In this document: positions 10,691 to 22,779 of the stretch, one piece after another
How the letters are laid out: each line of letters starts with the position of its first letter
How positions within the stretch are numbered: position 1 is the stretch's first letter
Assembly (NCBI RefSeq): GCF_964340395.1
Contig: NC_135567.1
Span: 11,024,484-11,088,483, forward strand
From: Glandiceps talaboti
Lineage: Eukaryota; Hemichordata; Enteropneusta; Spengelidae
Length of the DNA stretch: 64,000 nt
Direction: 5' to 3'
Program-made: the position numbers and the translations under genes
Notes under the pieces: model-generated
The model's input: the letters and a program-made list of their open reading frames with translations, nothing else
Told to the model about the DNA's origin: nothing
Databases searched by the model: none

Positions 10691-11605
10691 CATATGCGTT
10701 TATCAAGGATGTAATGGATTGTATGCTCTCTAGGGTGTTGAGGAAATAGAAATAGCCGTTATGCCTCTATAGGTCCATGTCAGGTTTAATGATTGCAAAA
10801 TGATTTGAGCACAGAGTATGAAAGCACGTTATACACGCTAACATTATTATAACAAAAGTTATTTTAAAAGATTGGGCCTCACTGAAAGATACACGTTGGA
10901 TATGTATTTTTATTAATATATGCAGACAGTTCAGATAATCTTGTTTTTGTGGGCGTGAAACATGCATACATCAATTGGAATTCGTAAATTCCAGTTTGGA
11001 CTGTCTATCTTAGTTATTTAAAATGATGATAGCATTTGGTAACTTAACACTGTCTGATTTTTTAAATGATATGCTACCCAAAGTTAAATGCTTAAAATAA
11101 TAACGGTACTTATGTCACTGAGCCGAAAGTATATACATATATTTTCTCACTTGTTTAAAATCTTTCTTTTTTTCGCCGCCTTTTTGAATTTTATTTGAAA
11201 ATACTAAAACAGATTGAATTTAGAATTGAATAAGTGGTTGAAGGATATACTTTACTCTGTCGTCAAGTATATTCATGTTCAATTTAAGCTAGCTTTGATC
11301 GAAACACCAATAGTATGCCAGAAACGAATCTTTATATGAGCATACGAAATTGGTGGTCCCATACTCCTAGCTTCATAGAAAAAGTTCACTATGGGTTGAT
11401 ATGTATAAACAGTATGTGTGCGTGAACAATGTAGCAATTTTCCAACGAAAAAGAACATTTCGCTCATAAATGGACCACAGTATACTACAGGAATTTCTCA
11501 AACTAATTTTAAATGTTTGCAGTTCAAACTGGACGGACTATTACACCACTGCTTAAGCTTAGTGTCTCATCTTCAAGTTTACATGCTTAAGTATAAATAC
11601 ATAAA
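10691..11605. other. Presumed intron, no recognised features
   Basis: AT-rich; no exon with domain content was found between the SINE and the CATA microsatellite. Confidence 0.45.
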
Positions 11606-11766
11606 TAAATACATACATACATACATACATACATACATACATACATACATACATACATACATACATACATACATACATACATACATACATACATACATAC
11701 ATACATACATACATACATACATACATACATACATACATACATACATACATACATACATACATACAG
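11606..11766 (+). repeat. (CATA)n microsatellite
   Basis: About 40 uninterrupted ACAT units. Translated frames across it are low-complexity Tyr-Ile-His-Thr artefacts, not genes. Confidence 0.98.
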
Positions 11767-12000
11767 GGTAGAGAAGGAAATACAGATAGAGAGAGCTCAT
11801 AGAATAAACAATGGTCCAACAGTTCGTGGTTCAAAATCTATAGTAGCTAAACTGGTGTCTTGGAAGGACAAAGAATTGATTATGAAAAACGGACGTAAGC
11901 TGGCCGGATCAAATATCACAGTGGACGAAGATTTCTCCGGAAGAGTGGGGGACTAAGAAAGAAACTGTTTACTAAAAGACGTGAACTTAGAACCTTTTCA
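11767..12000 (+). pseudogene. LINE-1-type ORF1 protein fragment
   Basis: Frame 11767-11956 encodes the C-terminal part of an L1-type ORF1 nucleic-acid-binding protein: EIQIERAHRIN, IVAKLVSWKD, then VDEDFSGRV. The same order (IERAHRLN, IVKFLS, VSEDFPPTVRRDRKR) occurs in the remnant at 42025-42606. The frame stops at TAA 11954-11956, while a shifted frame continues the basic C-terminal tail (RKKLFTKR). The coiled-coil half is missing and replaced by the CATA tract. Confidence 0.75.
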
Positions 12001-13045
12001 CTAGCTTTAAACTTTAAACTTTTTTGATTCTATGGTGAAACCAATTTTAATTTATGCTTCAGAAATCTGGGGTTAGAAAGAGTACTTGAGTGTTGAGAGG
12101 GTGCAGTTAAAATATTGTCGTAAACTTATTGGTGTTAGAACAAATACCTCCAGTAATGCAGTGTTGGGTGAATGTGGTAGAATGCCTCTTTTTGTTGATT
12201 GTATTAAACGTTGTATTAAATATTGGTTAATTTTTATTCACATGGATAACTCAAGGCTTCCCTGTCGGGCCTATAAAATGTTATACAATTTGGACTGACA
12301 TGGTAAATTAACTTGGGCAAGTCATTTTCGCAACTTATTGCAAAGATATGGTTTTAATTATGTATGGATGGCTCAAGAGGTTGCCAATCACGAATATTTT
12401 TTGTCATTATTTATGTCTAGAGTCATTGAAGTAGCACACCAGGAATGGCATACTAATATTCAAGAGGATAAAACACTTTATCACTACAGAAACTTTAAGT
12501 CACCTTTAGAACCAGCGAAATAAATTACAGTTTTACCAGACAAATATCTTATTTCAGCTATTGCACATATTAGATGTGCATGTGATAGTCAACTGGAATG
12601 TGTAAAAGGAAGACAGTTGAATATAGAAAGAGGATTTGTAAATTTTGCACTAAAAGTGAGGTAAATGATGAATTTCATTTTATTTTGACATGCCCCTACT
12701 CTGAGGAATTACGAACCAAATATATTTTACCCCGTCATCTAGAAAACAGAACCTATTACACTTTTATTAAACTTATGCAGACAAAAGACAGATATGAAAC
12801 CATTGGACTGGCTAAATTTATTTTCAAAAGCGTTAAGAAAAGACAAAATAATAGAGAAATATATATATTTTTTGTGTGTATTGCTACCGATGTGTACAGT
12901 GATCTTATTTGTGAAATTTCTTTTTTTTTGTCAAATAACCTTTGAACCTATGAAGCTTATGAGGCTGTGAAATGTAACGAAACCCCAGTGGCCTAGCTTA
13001 TGCAAATAAACCGTAATTGAATTGAATTGAATTGAATTGAATACA
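12001..13045 (+). pseudogene. CR1-like LINE, 3' end of ORF2 and tail
   Basis: 5'-truncated non-LTR retrotransposon. It starts in the ORF2 C-terminal region (MVKPILIYASEIWG, then RKLIGVRTNTSS and VLGECGRMPL) and continues through 12598-12945, which holds the terminal zinc-knuckle (CKFC, then DEFHFILTCPYSEELR). Several in-frame stops interrupt it. The 3' UTR ends with AATAAACCG and a (TTGAA)n tail at about 13015-13042, typical of CR1/L2-type elements that end in short tandem repeats. It follows the L1-type ORF1 piece directly, so the pair is a chimera of two LINE clades or nested insertions. Confidence 0.85.
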
Positions 13046-13289
13046 TACATACATCCAACAAAGTTGCCTCCTCGAATTGTAGATTATATACTTGGCAATT
13101 TTGGAAGTTCTTGTTAGTAGCATATCTGTTCATATTAGTTTCAATGTCTTGATTGGTGAATGAAGACTTTAGAACAATAATATAATATAGATTGAATTTA
13201 TATCCAGAATTTACTGCAACCACTAAGTATTTCATTGAAACTTTACATACTGAATTGAATCGACTATTTTCTGACAAGCGATAACTTAC

Positions 13290-16200
13290 AGTCAGTAATT
13301 ACTGGGGCGTCGACAGTACCGTGGGTATGTTCGGACCACTCGGCTGTAGTGTTGTTAATGAAATGGAAAGAGACGAAAAGAGGCCCATCATACTGGAAGT
13401 TTAATAACAGTCTCCTGAGAGATTCAGATAACATTGAACTAATGGAAGAAAACCTTACACAATAGACAAGTAATCCAGAGTTCCTTGACCCTGGGATGGA
13501 GTGGGACTGGGTGAAATTTAAAACTAAAAATGTCTCTATGGAGTATAGTAAAAAGAAAGCTAAGGAAAGAAGAGAGAAGATAGATAAACATGAACATAAA
13601 ATACAGGAGATGGCGGATTTGTTGACAACTGACCCCGGACCGGAGATAACTCAGCAGTGTCTAAATTTCAGAGAGGAACTTCAGACGGAAATGGATCATG
13701 TTACAGAGGGGTTTATCAAGATGCAATTGTTATGAACTGGGAAAAAAAAGTATTTCCTAAGTTTAGAGAAATCAAACTGTCAAAGGTCACAAATCAACAC
13801 TTTGTTGTCATCAAAAAACAATATAGTTCTAAAGAAACCTGAGGAAATAAGGCAGGAAATTAAAGAGTTTTATAATGACTTGTATTCAACAAAGATTACT
13901 TCAGAGAATCATAGAGAGCATGAAAATTTATTTATCCAAAATCCAGGTGTTCCAAAACTGTCCCAGGAGGAAGCTGATCTGTGTGAGGGGCTAATTACTT
14001 GGAAGAAGCAAAGGTAGAATTAAATGCTCTACCAAATAATAAAACACCAGGTGATGATGGACTGACGGCAGAGTTTTATAAGCAATTCTGGAAATTTCTG
14101 GGTCCTAATTTGGTTATGGAATTGAACAGTGGCTTCCGAAAAGGAGAATTTTAACCATCACAAATACAGTGTGTAATCATTCTTTTGGAAAAATCGGGAA
14201 AAGATAGAACATATATCAAAAACTGGAGACCAGTTTCATTACTCAAAACGGACTATAAAATTGGGACTAAGTGTTTGGCAAAGAGAGTTGAGAAGGTACT
14301 TCCAAAGATAATACATGAAACCCAATCAGCTTTCGTTGACAATAGGTATATAGGAGATGTTATAAGACTGATTAAAAGTGTCGTGTCATATACAGATGAG
14401 ATGAATTTACCGGGTATATTATTAACAGTGGACTTTGAAAAGGCTTTTTGACAGCCTAGAATGGAGGTTTCTGTTAACGTCACTCAAGGCTTTTAATTTT
14501 GGGGCAGACTTTATTCAGTGGGTGAAAGCACTTTATACAAACACGCAAAGCAGTGTGATGAAGGTACAACTACGGGAGTGAGACAAGGGGACTGTATCTC
14601 TCCAACTCTCTTCATCTTAAGTTTAGAGACTTTCTGATTGCACTACGTGGCAATGTCAGTATCAAAGGCATAAATATAGGGGAACAGGAGATCAAAAATG
14701 CGTCCTTTGCCGATGATTTGACCTGTTTCCTTCCTTCATGATATAAGGTCAGCAAAAAACCTATTCCGTCTATTAGATAAGTTTAAAACTGTTTCAGGAT
14801 AAAATTTAAATTATGAAAAATCAGAAGCATTGTGGTTGGAGACAAAGAAACACTGTAAAAGTACACCCCTACGGGTTAAGTGGCCTAAGGAACCGATTAA
14901 AATAGTGGGCATTTATGTGTCTTACGACAATGACACGGCCAACAACTTGAACGTTGTCGGTCCAGTGGAAAAAATTAAAGAACTGCCTTAACTTTTGGAA
15001 AACCAGAGATCTTACCCTGTTGGGAAGAATTCAGATTATTAAAACAATGGGGCTTTCTAGGATTCAGTATATTTTGACCTTAACTGATATTCCCCAAACA
15101 AGACTGAAAGAAATAAACAAACTGCTATATAGTTTCTTGTGGAGAGGACCCGATAAGATTGCAAGACACACAATGGTGGGGAAAAAAGGGATGGGGGACT
15201 TGATATGCCTGACATATTTGCCATGTACAAAGCAGTGAGGATTAACTGGATCAGGAGATACTGTGATGAAACCACAAAACACCCTTGGAAATTATTTTTA
15301 CATAGAATTTTAAAGTCAGTCGGGGGAATGAAGGTATTATTGCAATGTAATTTTGACATAGATTTGCTAGACAGAAAAATCCCAGGTTTCTTCCACGGCA
15401 TGTTAAAGGCATGGTCTAATCTTAGCATAGAAATGCCCCCAGGGTAATGAGGTATCCGCAAAGAAAACACTCATCTGGAATAACAAGGTACATTTTAATT
15501 GCGGGTAAAACAGTATTTTATCCTGAATTTGCAAACGTCGACATTTGGTATGTGGAGCAGTTATATGGGGAGGATGGACAAAAGGTAGATTGGGAATATG
15601 TGCAAAATAAAAGGAGTTCCTCGGTTCTCAATACTGCGATGGTTTGGGCTGAGGAATGCTATTCCTACACAGCCAAATAGTCAAACAAAGTTAGATACAG
15701 CGGTAGGCGAAATCAAGCTTTATTTTGGTAGGGAGTCTCTTCCATTGAACCACTGTACAACAAGAATAATTGTGCAAAGAATACTTGAAAATGTATTTTT
15801 TCGACCAAGAGCAGAAGGGTTCTTTACACGAGTGTTTGAGGGGAGAATTGACTTATGGGAAACGATATATCAATTGCCAATGAAGATTACTATAGACACA
15901 AAACTTAGGGAATTTCAATTCAAGATATTACATAATATTTTAGCCACAAATGTTAAACTGTGCAAAATGAAACCACCAAAGGTTGACAATCCACGGTGTA
16001 CATTCTGTAAGAATGACGAAGAGACACTGCTCCACTTATTCTGTGAGTGTGAACAGGTACAGTTATTTTGGGAAAGTTTTTTTCATGCTATGGGGCAGAA
16101 AATTAGATTTGCACTGTAGACCAAAAGACTGGCAAATAATACTTGGAGATTCAACTTTATCGTGTTTTGTAAATTTTCTTATACTGCTTGGCAAGAGATA

Positions 16201-16470
16201 TATCTACATCTGTCGATGTAAAAAAGAGACATTGGACTTTAGAGCATATAAGAACTATGTACAATCAATACAGAAAATTGAGTATAATATTGCAAATAGG
16301 AGGCATAAGCTCAACTCACACATAAAGAAATGGGGAAGTTATCTAAAGCAGTATTAAGTAGGGAATAGAAAAATAAGTTTGAATTCTGTAAAGAAATCAT
16401 TTTGTGTTTTATCCAGATACTGTAAATACCTGCTATGTATAACTTCTTTTTTACTCCAATAAAAAAAAAT
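13290..16470 (+). pseudogene. Tx1/L1-clade LINE ORF2 remnant (RT and C-terminus)
   Basis: Decayed ORF2 of an L1-clade (Tx1-like) LINE. It begins within the end of the endonuclease (SDHSAVVL at about 13335). The RT core is at 14185-14451 (NWRPVSLLKTDYKI, TQSAFVDNRYIG, VDFEKAF). A YADD-type region at 14700-14730 is broken (FADDLT is visible by eye). The linker is at 14954-15700 and the terminal zinc-knuckle at 15598-16119 (CTFCKNDEETLLHLFCECE). Many frameshifts and stops break it. The 3' UTR runs to an A-rich stretch near 16470. It lies in the presumed intron between the trefoil and F5/8C exons, sense to plus and antisense to the gene. Confidence 0.88.
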
Positions 16471-16939
16471 CTTTTAAATACAAAAAAAACATGTTTCAAT
16501 ATTTGAATTGCAAGTTTAGCTTGTGCTTTCAATATTGTAGAATTTTTTTGTAGGACAGGGCGTTAATTATTTCCCTTTGGTGAAATTTGATCCATGGCAG
16601 GGGAATTAAATGATGAATTACGTTGCTTTGCATCAGTTTTAAAATGTCACGACTATTTGTCCGGTGTGTTAATTTCCCAGAAGATTAGCCATAAAACAAA
16701 TTTTCGCGGTAAGTGATCCATGCTAATTATGATATTAGGAGTGTTTTCATTTAGATAAGAGTAGATGAATGGACAAGACGTCTTTATTTAGTCAATAAAG
16801 AGAGAATTGTATACAAGTGGAAGAGAGCAAAGCAGTCAGAGAAGAAGAAAAAAGGCTTTAAATCATCAAAAATATAACGCAAGATAAGTTGTATTGCTTC
16901 ACAAAAATTGATCATTCAATTGATAAATCAATCAATAAA
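16471..16939. other. Intronic spacer
   Basis: AT-rich sequence with no exon or repeat family recognised, between the LINE and the inverted-duplication arm. Confidence 0.4.
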
Positions 16940-17524
16940 TCGATCTCAATCGATCAATGTATTACCTATATGCTAGCCAACCCCTGTGGTACTGATCACA
17001 TAAAACCTGCCCTCTATTGTAAAATCCTTGTAGCAAACACATAATGAACTCATTGCATTAAATGGCTAATTTGTCATTCATCATGTTTCTGTTACTTAAT
17101 GTTTTTAGTTTTTGTTTTATTCTCAATCCTCAAAATCATCATGATTTGAAAATCAGGTGAAATGAAAAAATGAAAATTCTATTTTGTCACGTGATCTATT
17201 TCACATATGGCCCAGACCACGAAAATCAGTATAGCGGCAACCTAGAGTCACATAACTATTCATTAAAATGTTAGAGTTACATTTCAATGTTACAGTTCCA
17301 GCTTCATGAATTCATTAATCATTACGCTCGGTCGTAATACTTTGCTGGTCTGGCACTCGCTATTACTCTATAGTATAATCTACACAAGCAAAATTAATGA
17401 TATTAATGTCTTTTTAGAGGAATACAACGGTGGTCTCTTTAAATAAGAGGCGTGGAAATAGACAAACCTGGTCAAGATAACATCTGATGTACACATAGAA
17501 ATATTAAGCAAGTTACTAGTAGCT

Positions 17525-17526
17525 GT

Positions 17527-17564
<38 letters not shown>

Positions 17565-17860
17565 GACATTTTATAGCGAAATAGAAATAAGCCAATACGA
17601 CGTAATGTTCTATGGTGCTGAACAGGAACAATAGTAGACAATCTAAAAAGTTAGAGAAAGCTCTTACAAACAGGCGTGTCTGGATGTTTTTCACGAATCA
17701 AATTTATCGACAGTTGAGGAAGAGCGAAGTTCAAGTGGTATACTCTTCCATAAGACTGGTGCTGCTCTTTGAACGCACGCTCACCGAATGCATTTGTGTT
17801 GCAGCATTTTTCACACCTTTGAACCGTACTCTCAGCTACCAAGCGACACTACTTCACTTC
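17525..17860 (-). pseudogene. LINE 3' terminus with (GATT)n tail
   Basis: On the minus strand this corresponds to the better-preserved copy at 36870-37165, which ends with the ORF2 terminal motif of RTE/CR1-type LINEs (ERAF, AAPVLWN, FKKDIETHMF) followed by a GATT repeat tail. Here the frame is more eroded (GERAF and PVCKSFL remain) and the tail is the ATCA run at 17525-17562. Confidence 0.6.
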
Positions 17861-18316
17861 AGGATCGGATGGCGCATTATTTTAGAAATCTGGAGCATTT
17901 CAGAAATCCTTTGTGTAAGGAGGAAAGTGGTCATTGCCGAGATTTTTGATAACCACTGATTCGACGAAAATGCCTCCAAATTTCCATTTTCATTAACTCT
18001 GAATATATTTAACATATATAACAGTTGAAACATTTTGAAAATCGTCTGTTAGTAGATTAACCAAAATACTCCCATCGAGAGTTTCTCCCGTGTGATTTTA
18101 CAACAGAGATATACTATGGATCATCCACTCCGCAGTAACAATCACTGCTTTTGTAATGCCTCAGAAACTATGCTGGGACATAGACTATTTAGCCTATACT
18201 GTTTGAACCCTTGCCCAGGGGTAGGTAAGAAATCTAACAATCTTAGACACAGTATTGCAAATTGGCCGATGAGAGCTCTTTTTCGTCAAGATGCAAGAAA
18301 TCTTTCAGAAACTTAC

Positions 18317-18460
18317 GTGTTGATGACTTCTTATAGCAGTTGTCTTCCATAGGGTCAAAGCAACAGTCAACGTTTTGACAGGAATCCGGCGAAGGCATTA
18401 CTCCATTTTCTCGTATCATGCATAACTCCCTCTCATTGGGTATTATCATACAAAGGTCAT
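18317..18460 (-). CDS. Trefoil-like (P-type) domain exon of the mosaic gene
   Basis: A 144-base exon, phase 1-1, with acceptor TCTCTGTGCAG before 18460 and donor GTAAGT after 18317. It encodes six cysteines in trefoil order: DLC, nine residues, ELC, then DSC, four residues, the adjacent pair CC in VDCCFDP, and NC followed by Tyr. The Cys1-Cys2 spacing of nine, the Cys3-x4-CysCys-Phe-Asp block and the final Cys-Tyr match the family. The Cys2-Cys3 loop is longer (13 against about 9) and the loop before Cys6 shorter than in vertebrate trefoil factors. Trefoils are compact secreted modules found in mucosal peptides and in some glycosidases and zona proteins. The exon joins in frame to either intact signal-peptide exon upstream (Asp codon) and to the F5/8C first-half exon downstream (Arg codon). 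Confidence 0.78.
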
Positions 18461-18860
18461 CTGCACAGAGAGGTGTAAATAACATTATGTGTTAGTTGAA
18501 GTGAATATAGCTGCAGTAATTGTAGTTTTGTTTTTGTTTACAGTGCTTGTCATGCTAGTTCATATTTTATGTTGTTGTGACTCGCCATTTTCGTTATATT
18601 TTTTCTCTCACAGGGTTTGCAAACCAAACAAAGCTATCATTATGTTAAAAAGGATGGGTAAAATCTCTCTGCAGATACTTCCATAGTTTTCTCATAAAAA
18701 TAGTCAATTCACTAGCTTCAATACCAACGTTCACTACGTAAATACGCGAATCGGTTCATTTTATGTAAAGTTCGAAACGGCAACACATACTCCGAAACAC
18801 TTCAGAGGAATCCTACTCGGCAGTCTATTATGATGTCGTGCTATTGTATGGTGCATGCCC

Positions 18861-19855
18861 GGTATTTGTCAACATGTCCACATAATTGAACATGTTAGCT
18901 GAAAGGTCGAGAATGCAGTACGCCACTTGAAAATAACACTGAGGAAGTATTAATTTGAGCGAGAACGACGCAGTTATAGTCAGAGACATGGGATATGCTC
19001 GACTTTCAAAGAGGGGAGGGATATTGCCTTACAAAAAAACACGGTTTCAATTTGTGTTCATGATCCTGAACATATTTTGAATGGGAGCTTACACTCGGCG
19101 ATCTGTAGCGGTTGTAGCGTATCACCGAGAGCGAGGTTGTGAAGCCGCTACAGTACCGCAACCAAAGTGAACCCTGCAGTTCAATAGTCACAATTGGAAA
19201 TTCATGGTTTTCACTTTTATAAAATTGTCAAAATGATAAAGTTGTTTCCCCACCCTTCGCATTTATTTGTAATATTCTATGATTATTTTGGGTTATTATT
19301 GTCTCGACATTTAATATATTTACCTGAACAAGTGTCGATTATGAGATAAATTACTTAGTTTTCAGTAAATGAGTAGTTGAAGATTTGATTATGTGTCTAA
19401 GAGCATTTTAATATAACTGTTCAGCAACAAATCAAATTTGTCAAATGAGTTACTATTGAGCAGCACTTCAATTGTGAACAAATTATAATATTTTCAAGGC
19501 TTAAGCTGATGGCAAACTAAAATCCTAATATTTTGCTGAGCAATCTTTTGGTTAATTGGTACTACCCGAATCCTTTGTTTAGTTTCAAACATGCATTTAA
19601 TCCGTCAGCTCACCTAATATAGAGAAACAAAATACAACATGACAAATACAATGTTAATAAATATTTGTATTTACATTGAATAAAGGGTAAAAATGGTTTA
19701 ACTTTTGAAAGTATAGAAAAAAAAAGAATTTTGGGATCAAATTTAAACCATGTTTTTTGTATAAAGCTACATCGTACAATTGTGAATGTTGGTGAGTAAT
19801 CTTACATTCTCACCCTTTGTCTCATTTCTTTGCTACCAATTGTTAAAAGTAAAAG
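18861..19855. other. Presumed intron, AT-rich
   Basis: No exon, RNA or repeat family supported. A GC-richer stretch near 19080-19180 has an open frame without splice or domain support. Confidence 0.4.
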
Positions 19856-20170
19856 TCCACAGTCCTGTTAAAACGAGGGTACACAATTTAACACCTTCAT
19901 TTTTGCCAACTACAAAATAAATGTTATCAGTAGGCATCCCCAGTACTAGTAACATAAAGGTGCACAATTTAACACCTTCATTCTTTGCCTACATTCATGT
20001 TGTTTCAGTTAACGACACCAGACATCCAAAATACTAGTAAAATGACGGTGCACACCTGAAGACCTCACTTCTTTGCCAAGTAAAGCATTGTGTCAGCAGA
20101 CAAAAATAGACATCGGCAGGCAAGATAAAACGGGGTTGCACATTTAGACTTTTTTCAGGCTGAAGCAAGA
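19856..20170 (+). repeat. Minisatellite, about 90-bp units
   Basis: Three to four diverged copies of a unit containing GGTGCACAATTTAACACC, TTCTTTGCC and AGTACTAGTAA. The same unit appears once per block in the array to the right (CAGGGTGCACAGCTGGAGACC near 21010, 24265 and 30230), so it is the edge of that array. Confidence 0.7.
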
Positions 20171-20184
20171 TGTTTACAGAATTT

Positions 20185-20995
20185 TGAATATAGACCTTCA
20201 GCATGGGTCAAGGAAAATATTATTTCCGTGGAAGCACAAACCGGTTTTCGAATGTGTTACTTAACTGTGACCAACATTTTTTGTGTTCAATCTTTCGTTC
20301 AAAAGTACATTCCTGTTAAAGGAGGTCGTGTTTATTTTTTTAAATTTCTCTGAAAGAATTCATAGGGTTAATCATGTTTTGTTGAGGTATAGACTTACAT
20401 CTGTCGGTATTCATGACAAATTATTGAATATTCTAAGGTCAAGTTATTTGCAGCTGGAGTCATATGTACGTTGTAAAAGTGGCTTTAAATTAACTAAATT
20501 ATAGACAAAACGTTAGTTTAGCTGAGTTTCGCTGCTCGACTCATAAATTAAAAATTGAGGTAGGCCGCCACCTTCAACAACATGTATCGCAGAGATTTTG
20601 TTTTTATTGTAAAATGAAATTAACAATACACTTGTTCTCAAAGATGAATATCATTTTTTATTTATCTGTCCACTTTATGTTGAACTTAGAATAACTTTTT
20701 TTTAAAGCACATTGGTAACAAATCCAACCGATTACAGTCTAGTCCGTTTAATATTATGCTAGGATCAGACCACCATTAAAAAGCTGTCTGTATATCTTCT
20801 TAAAGCTTTCAAGTTACGAGAAACAGTGGACGCATGAGATTTTTCTGTAATGTTTATTCCTACAGACATTATTATTTTCCAAAATATTTTGTTCTTCTGT
20901 TCATGTTAATTTCCTATTTCTGTTACAGTTATTGTGGATAATTGATTTGTACAATTGGTTGAGGCCTTGTACTGGATTTCAATAAACCTAAACCT
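20185..20995 (+). pseudogene. CR1-like LINE fragment, copy A
   Basis: RT segment (RVNHVLLRYRLTS, then LNILRSSYLQLESYVRC) joined by a deletion to the ORF2 C-terminus (SLAEFRCSTHKL-like, then CFYCK). It ends at a 3' end with AATAAACCTAAACCTA. Frameshifted throughout. It belongs to the same family as the pieces at 22250, 23850, 24905, 28060 and 30450. Confidence 0.75.
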
Positions 20996-21599
20996 ATACC
21001 TAAAGTAAAATCAGGGTGCACAGCTGGAGACCTTACATCTTTGCCAAATACAACATTTTATCAGCAGACAAAACAAGACAATGCCAGGCCAGATGAAATG
21101 GGGTTGCAACATTTGAGCTATGTTCTTTTCCCATTTATCATTTTTTTTTATCTTAGTTGTTTAATTTCTTGTATTTTGATAGGGGATGAGCAAAGTTTGT
21201 AATTCATCATAAACTATTGAAATATAACAAGACAACGCCAGGCCAGATGAAATGGGGTTGCAACATTTGAACTACGTTCTTTTCCCATTTATCAAAATTG
21301 GTATCTTAGCTGTTTTAAATCTTGTATGTTGTTAGTAGATGAGCAGAGTTTTTTATTCATTATAAACTATTAAAATGTAATTCCGATACAATCAAAATGA
21401 ATTTAAATATGATAAATGTAATGAGGTTTAATGAAATTTTACAAACCGTCAGATATATTTTTTTCCTTATGTCAGTTCTGTGGTGGTAAATCCAAGTGAT
21501 ATTAATTTAGTTTAAAATTATAACCAATTACCAGGAAACGAAGAAACATAGACCAGAGGACACTTTGTTTTCTTCTCGAAATATATATACTGTCAGTTG

Positions 21600-21700
21600 A
21601 AGAAACGCCAAACACCTGACAATCAACGAATGCTATCTTTAAAAAATGCCTAAAATCACAATACAAAATACTTGTCGTCTTCATCTCGTATTTTCTTAAC
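21600..21700 (-). pseudogene. Signal-peptide exon copy, hydrophobic core damaged
   Basis: Paralogue of the intact exons at 25849 and 31511. The ATG is at about 21683. Two deletions totalling six bases keep the downstream frame open (AFVDCQVFGVSSTD) but put Asp, Arg and His into the hydrophobic core, so export function is doubtful. The donor is altered to a GTATAT context. The promoter region to the right is conserved. Confidence 0.6.
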
Positions 21701-21749
21701 TTAACAGACACGAACAGTCGGTTGCTTGGTCTGACTAACAAACTAACGA

Positions 21750-21880
21750 AATGAGAACCACACCCTTTAAACAATACGTGACATCTGGAGCTTTGTACAA
21801 ATAGCTTTATTTTGCGAGTTCTGAGGCGATTGCCTCTGATAATAACGCTTGCGATGGAGCTCATCGATATTTAAAAGAAA
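21750..21880 (-). promoter_or_regulatory. Copy of the array promoter
   Basis: On the minus strand this holds the conserved block with GATGTCACGTA and TTTAAAGGGTGTGGTTCT upstream of the damaged signal-peptide exon. The CACGTG E-box of the 26.0-kb copy is changed here by one base. Confidence 0.45.
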
Positions 21881-22249
21881 TCTTAAGAATGTAGTATGGT
21901 AATGTAAATGGATTTTTTTTTTAAATCCGAAGGTTCTGTAACGTTTGTCCTAGTTTGTCCCTTTTGTTTGTTTTTTTAAGTGTACGTAACTTTGCAAAAG
22001 GTTCTACTGGGTATTAATAAAACATAAAAAAATATAAAATAAAGTATGCAATGATTTGCCATATTTTTACTAGAGAGAGAACATTTTCATGGTCGTGAAA
22101 ATGTATACTTGTTTATTACTCATTACATAATTGGCACAAATGGTATTTTTATATTAGAGGCTGGTAAGCAATAGTTTACTGGTGAATGACAATTACTAAC
22201 AATCAATTAATGTTTTGGATTCAATTATACCATACTTAATGAGTTAGAA

Positions 22250-22770
22250 AATCATGATAACCATTGTCCACATTGTGAGGAAAACTCGCCAACTTCTGTT
22301 AATGAGGGAATACCTGTACAAGAAGTCAATCATGCAATCAAAATTTGTAGCAATGGAAAGGCTCCTTTCCCGGATGGTTTTGTTGTTGAGTTTCTTAAAG
22401 ACGGTTCAAAAACTATGTCTATATATCTCGGTAAGTTGTATAATTTAATCCTATCACGTGGTACATGTCCCCGTGAAAGGCGCAGAGGCATTCTCCTATT
22501 CATAAAAAGGGCCCAATCACAGGTGTGAATAATTACCGGGACATATCACTTTTGCCAGTCTGTAGCAAGATCTTCACTACGGTTTCGAATGATAGACTAG
22601 TCAGCACGTGTCAAGGAAAATACTATTTTGGTGGAAGCAGAGGCCGGTTTTCAAATGTGTTACTCAACTTTGGCCAATATTTGTTGTCTTCAGTCTTTCT
22701 TGCAAAAATACATTTCTATTAAATGTGGTCGTGTTTATGTAATTTTTAAAATAGATTTTATTATATAGGG
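22250..22770 (+). pseudogene. CR1-like LINE fragment, copy B (RT N-terminal part)
   Basis: Contains an eroded NNYRDISLLPVCSKIFT segment (22525-22722), the conserved start of LINE RT, with frameshifts. The 5' side begins with the KAPFPDGF-type linker seen also in the copy at 28060. Confidence 0.75.
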
Positions 22771-22779
22771 TTACTAACG

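Larger units (their letters stand above)
16940..18860. repeat. Left arm of an old inverted duplication (partner 35885-37690)
   Basis: The whole stretch matches the reverse complement of 35885-37690 with moderate divergence and several indels. Matching blocks include CCCCTGTGGTACTGATCAC at 16981 against 37636-37654, the trefoil exon, and CCTACTCGG at 18812 against 35930-35938. It contains the intact trefoil exon, a minus-strand LINE 3' end and an ATCA microsatellite. Confidence 0.9.

Noticed and set aside
11559-11834. Open frames rich in Tyr-Val-Cys-Met or Ile-His-Thr across CATA, CA, TA and GTAT tracts (also near 34240-34900, 53620-53880, 58240-58600)
   Set aside because: They are translations of microsatellites with no unique sequence.
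17612-17959. A 115-codon plus-strand frame in the inverted-duplication arm
   Set aside because: It is antisense to a LINE 3' end whose intact counterpart is at 36870-37165.
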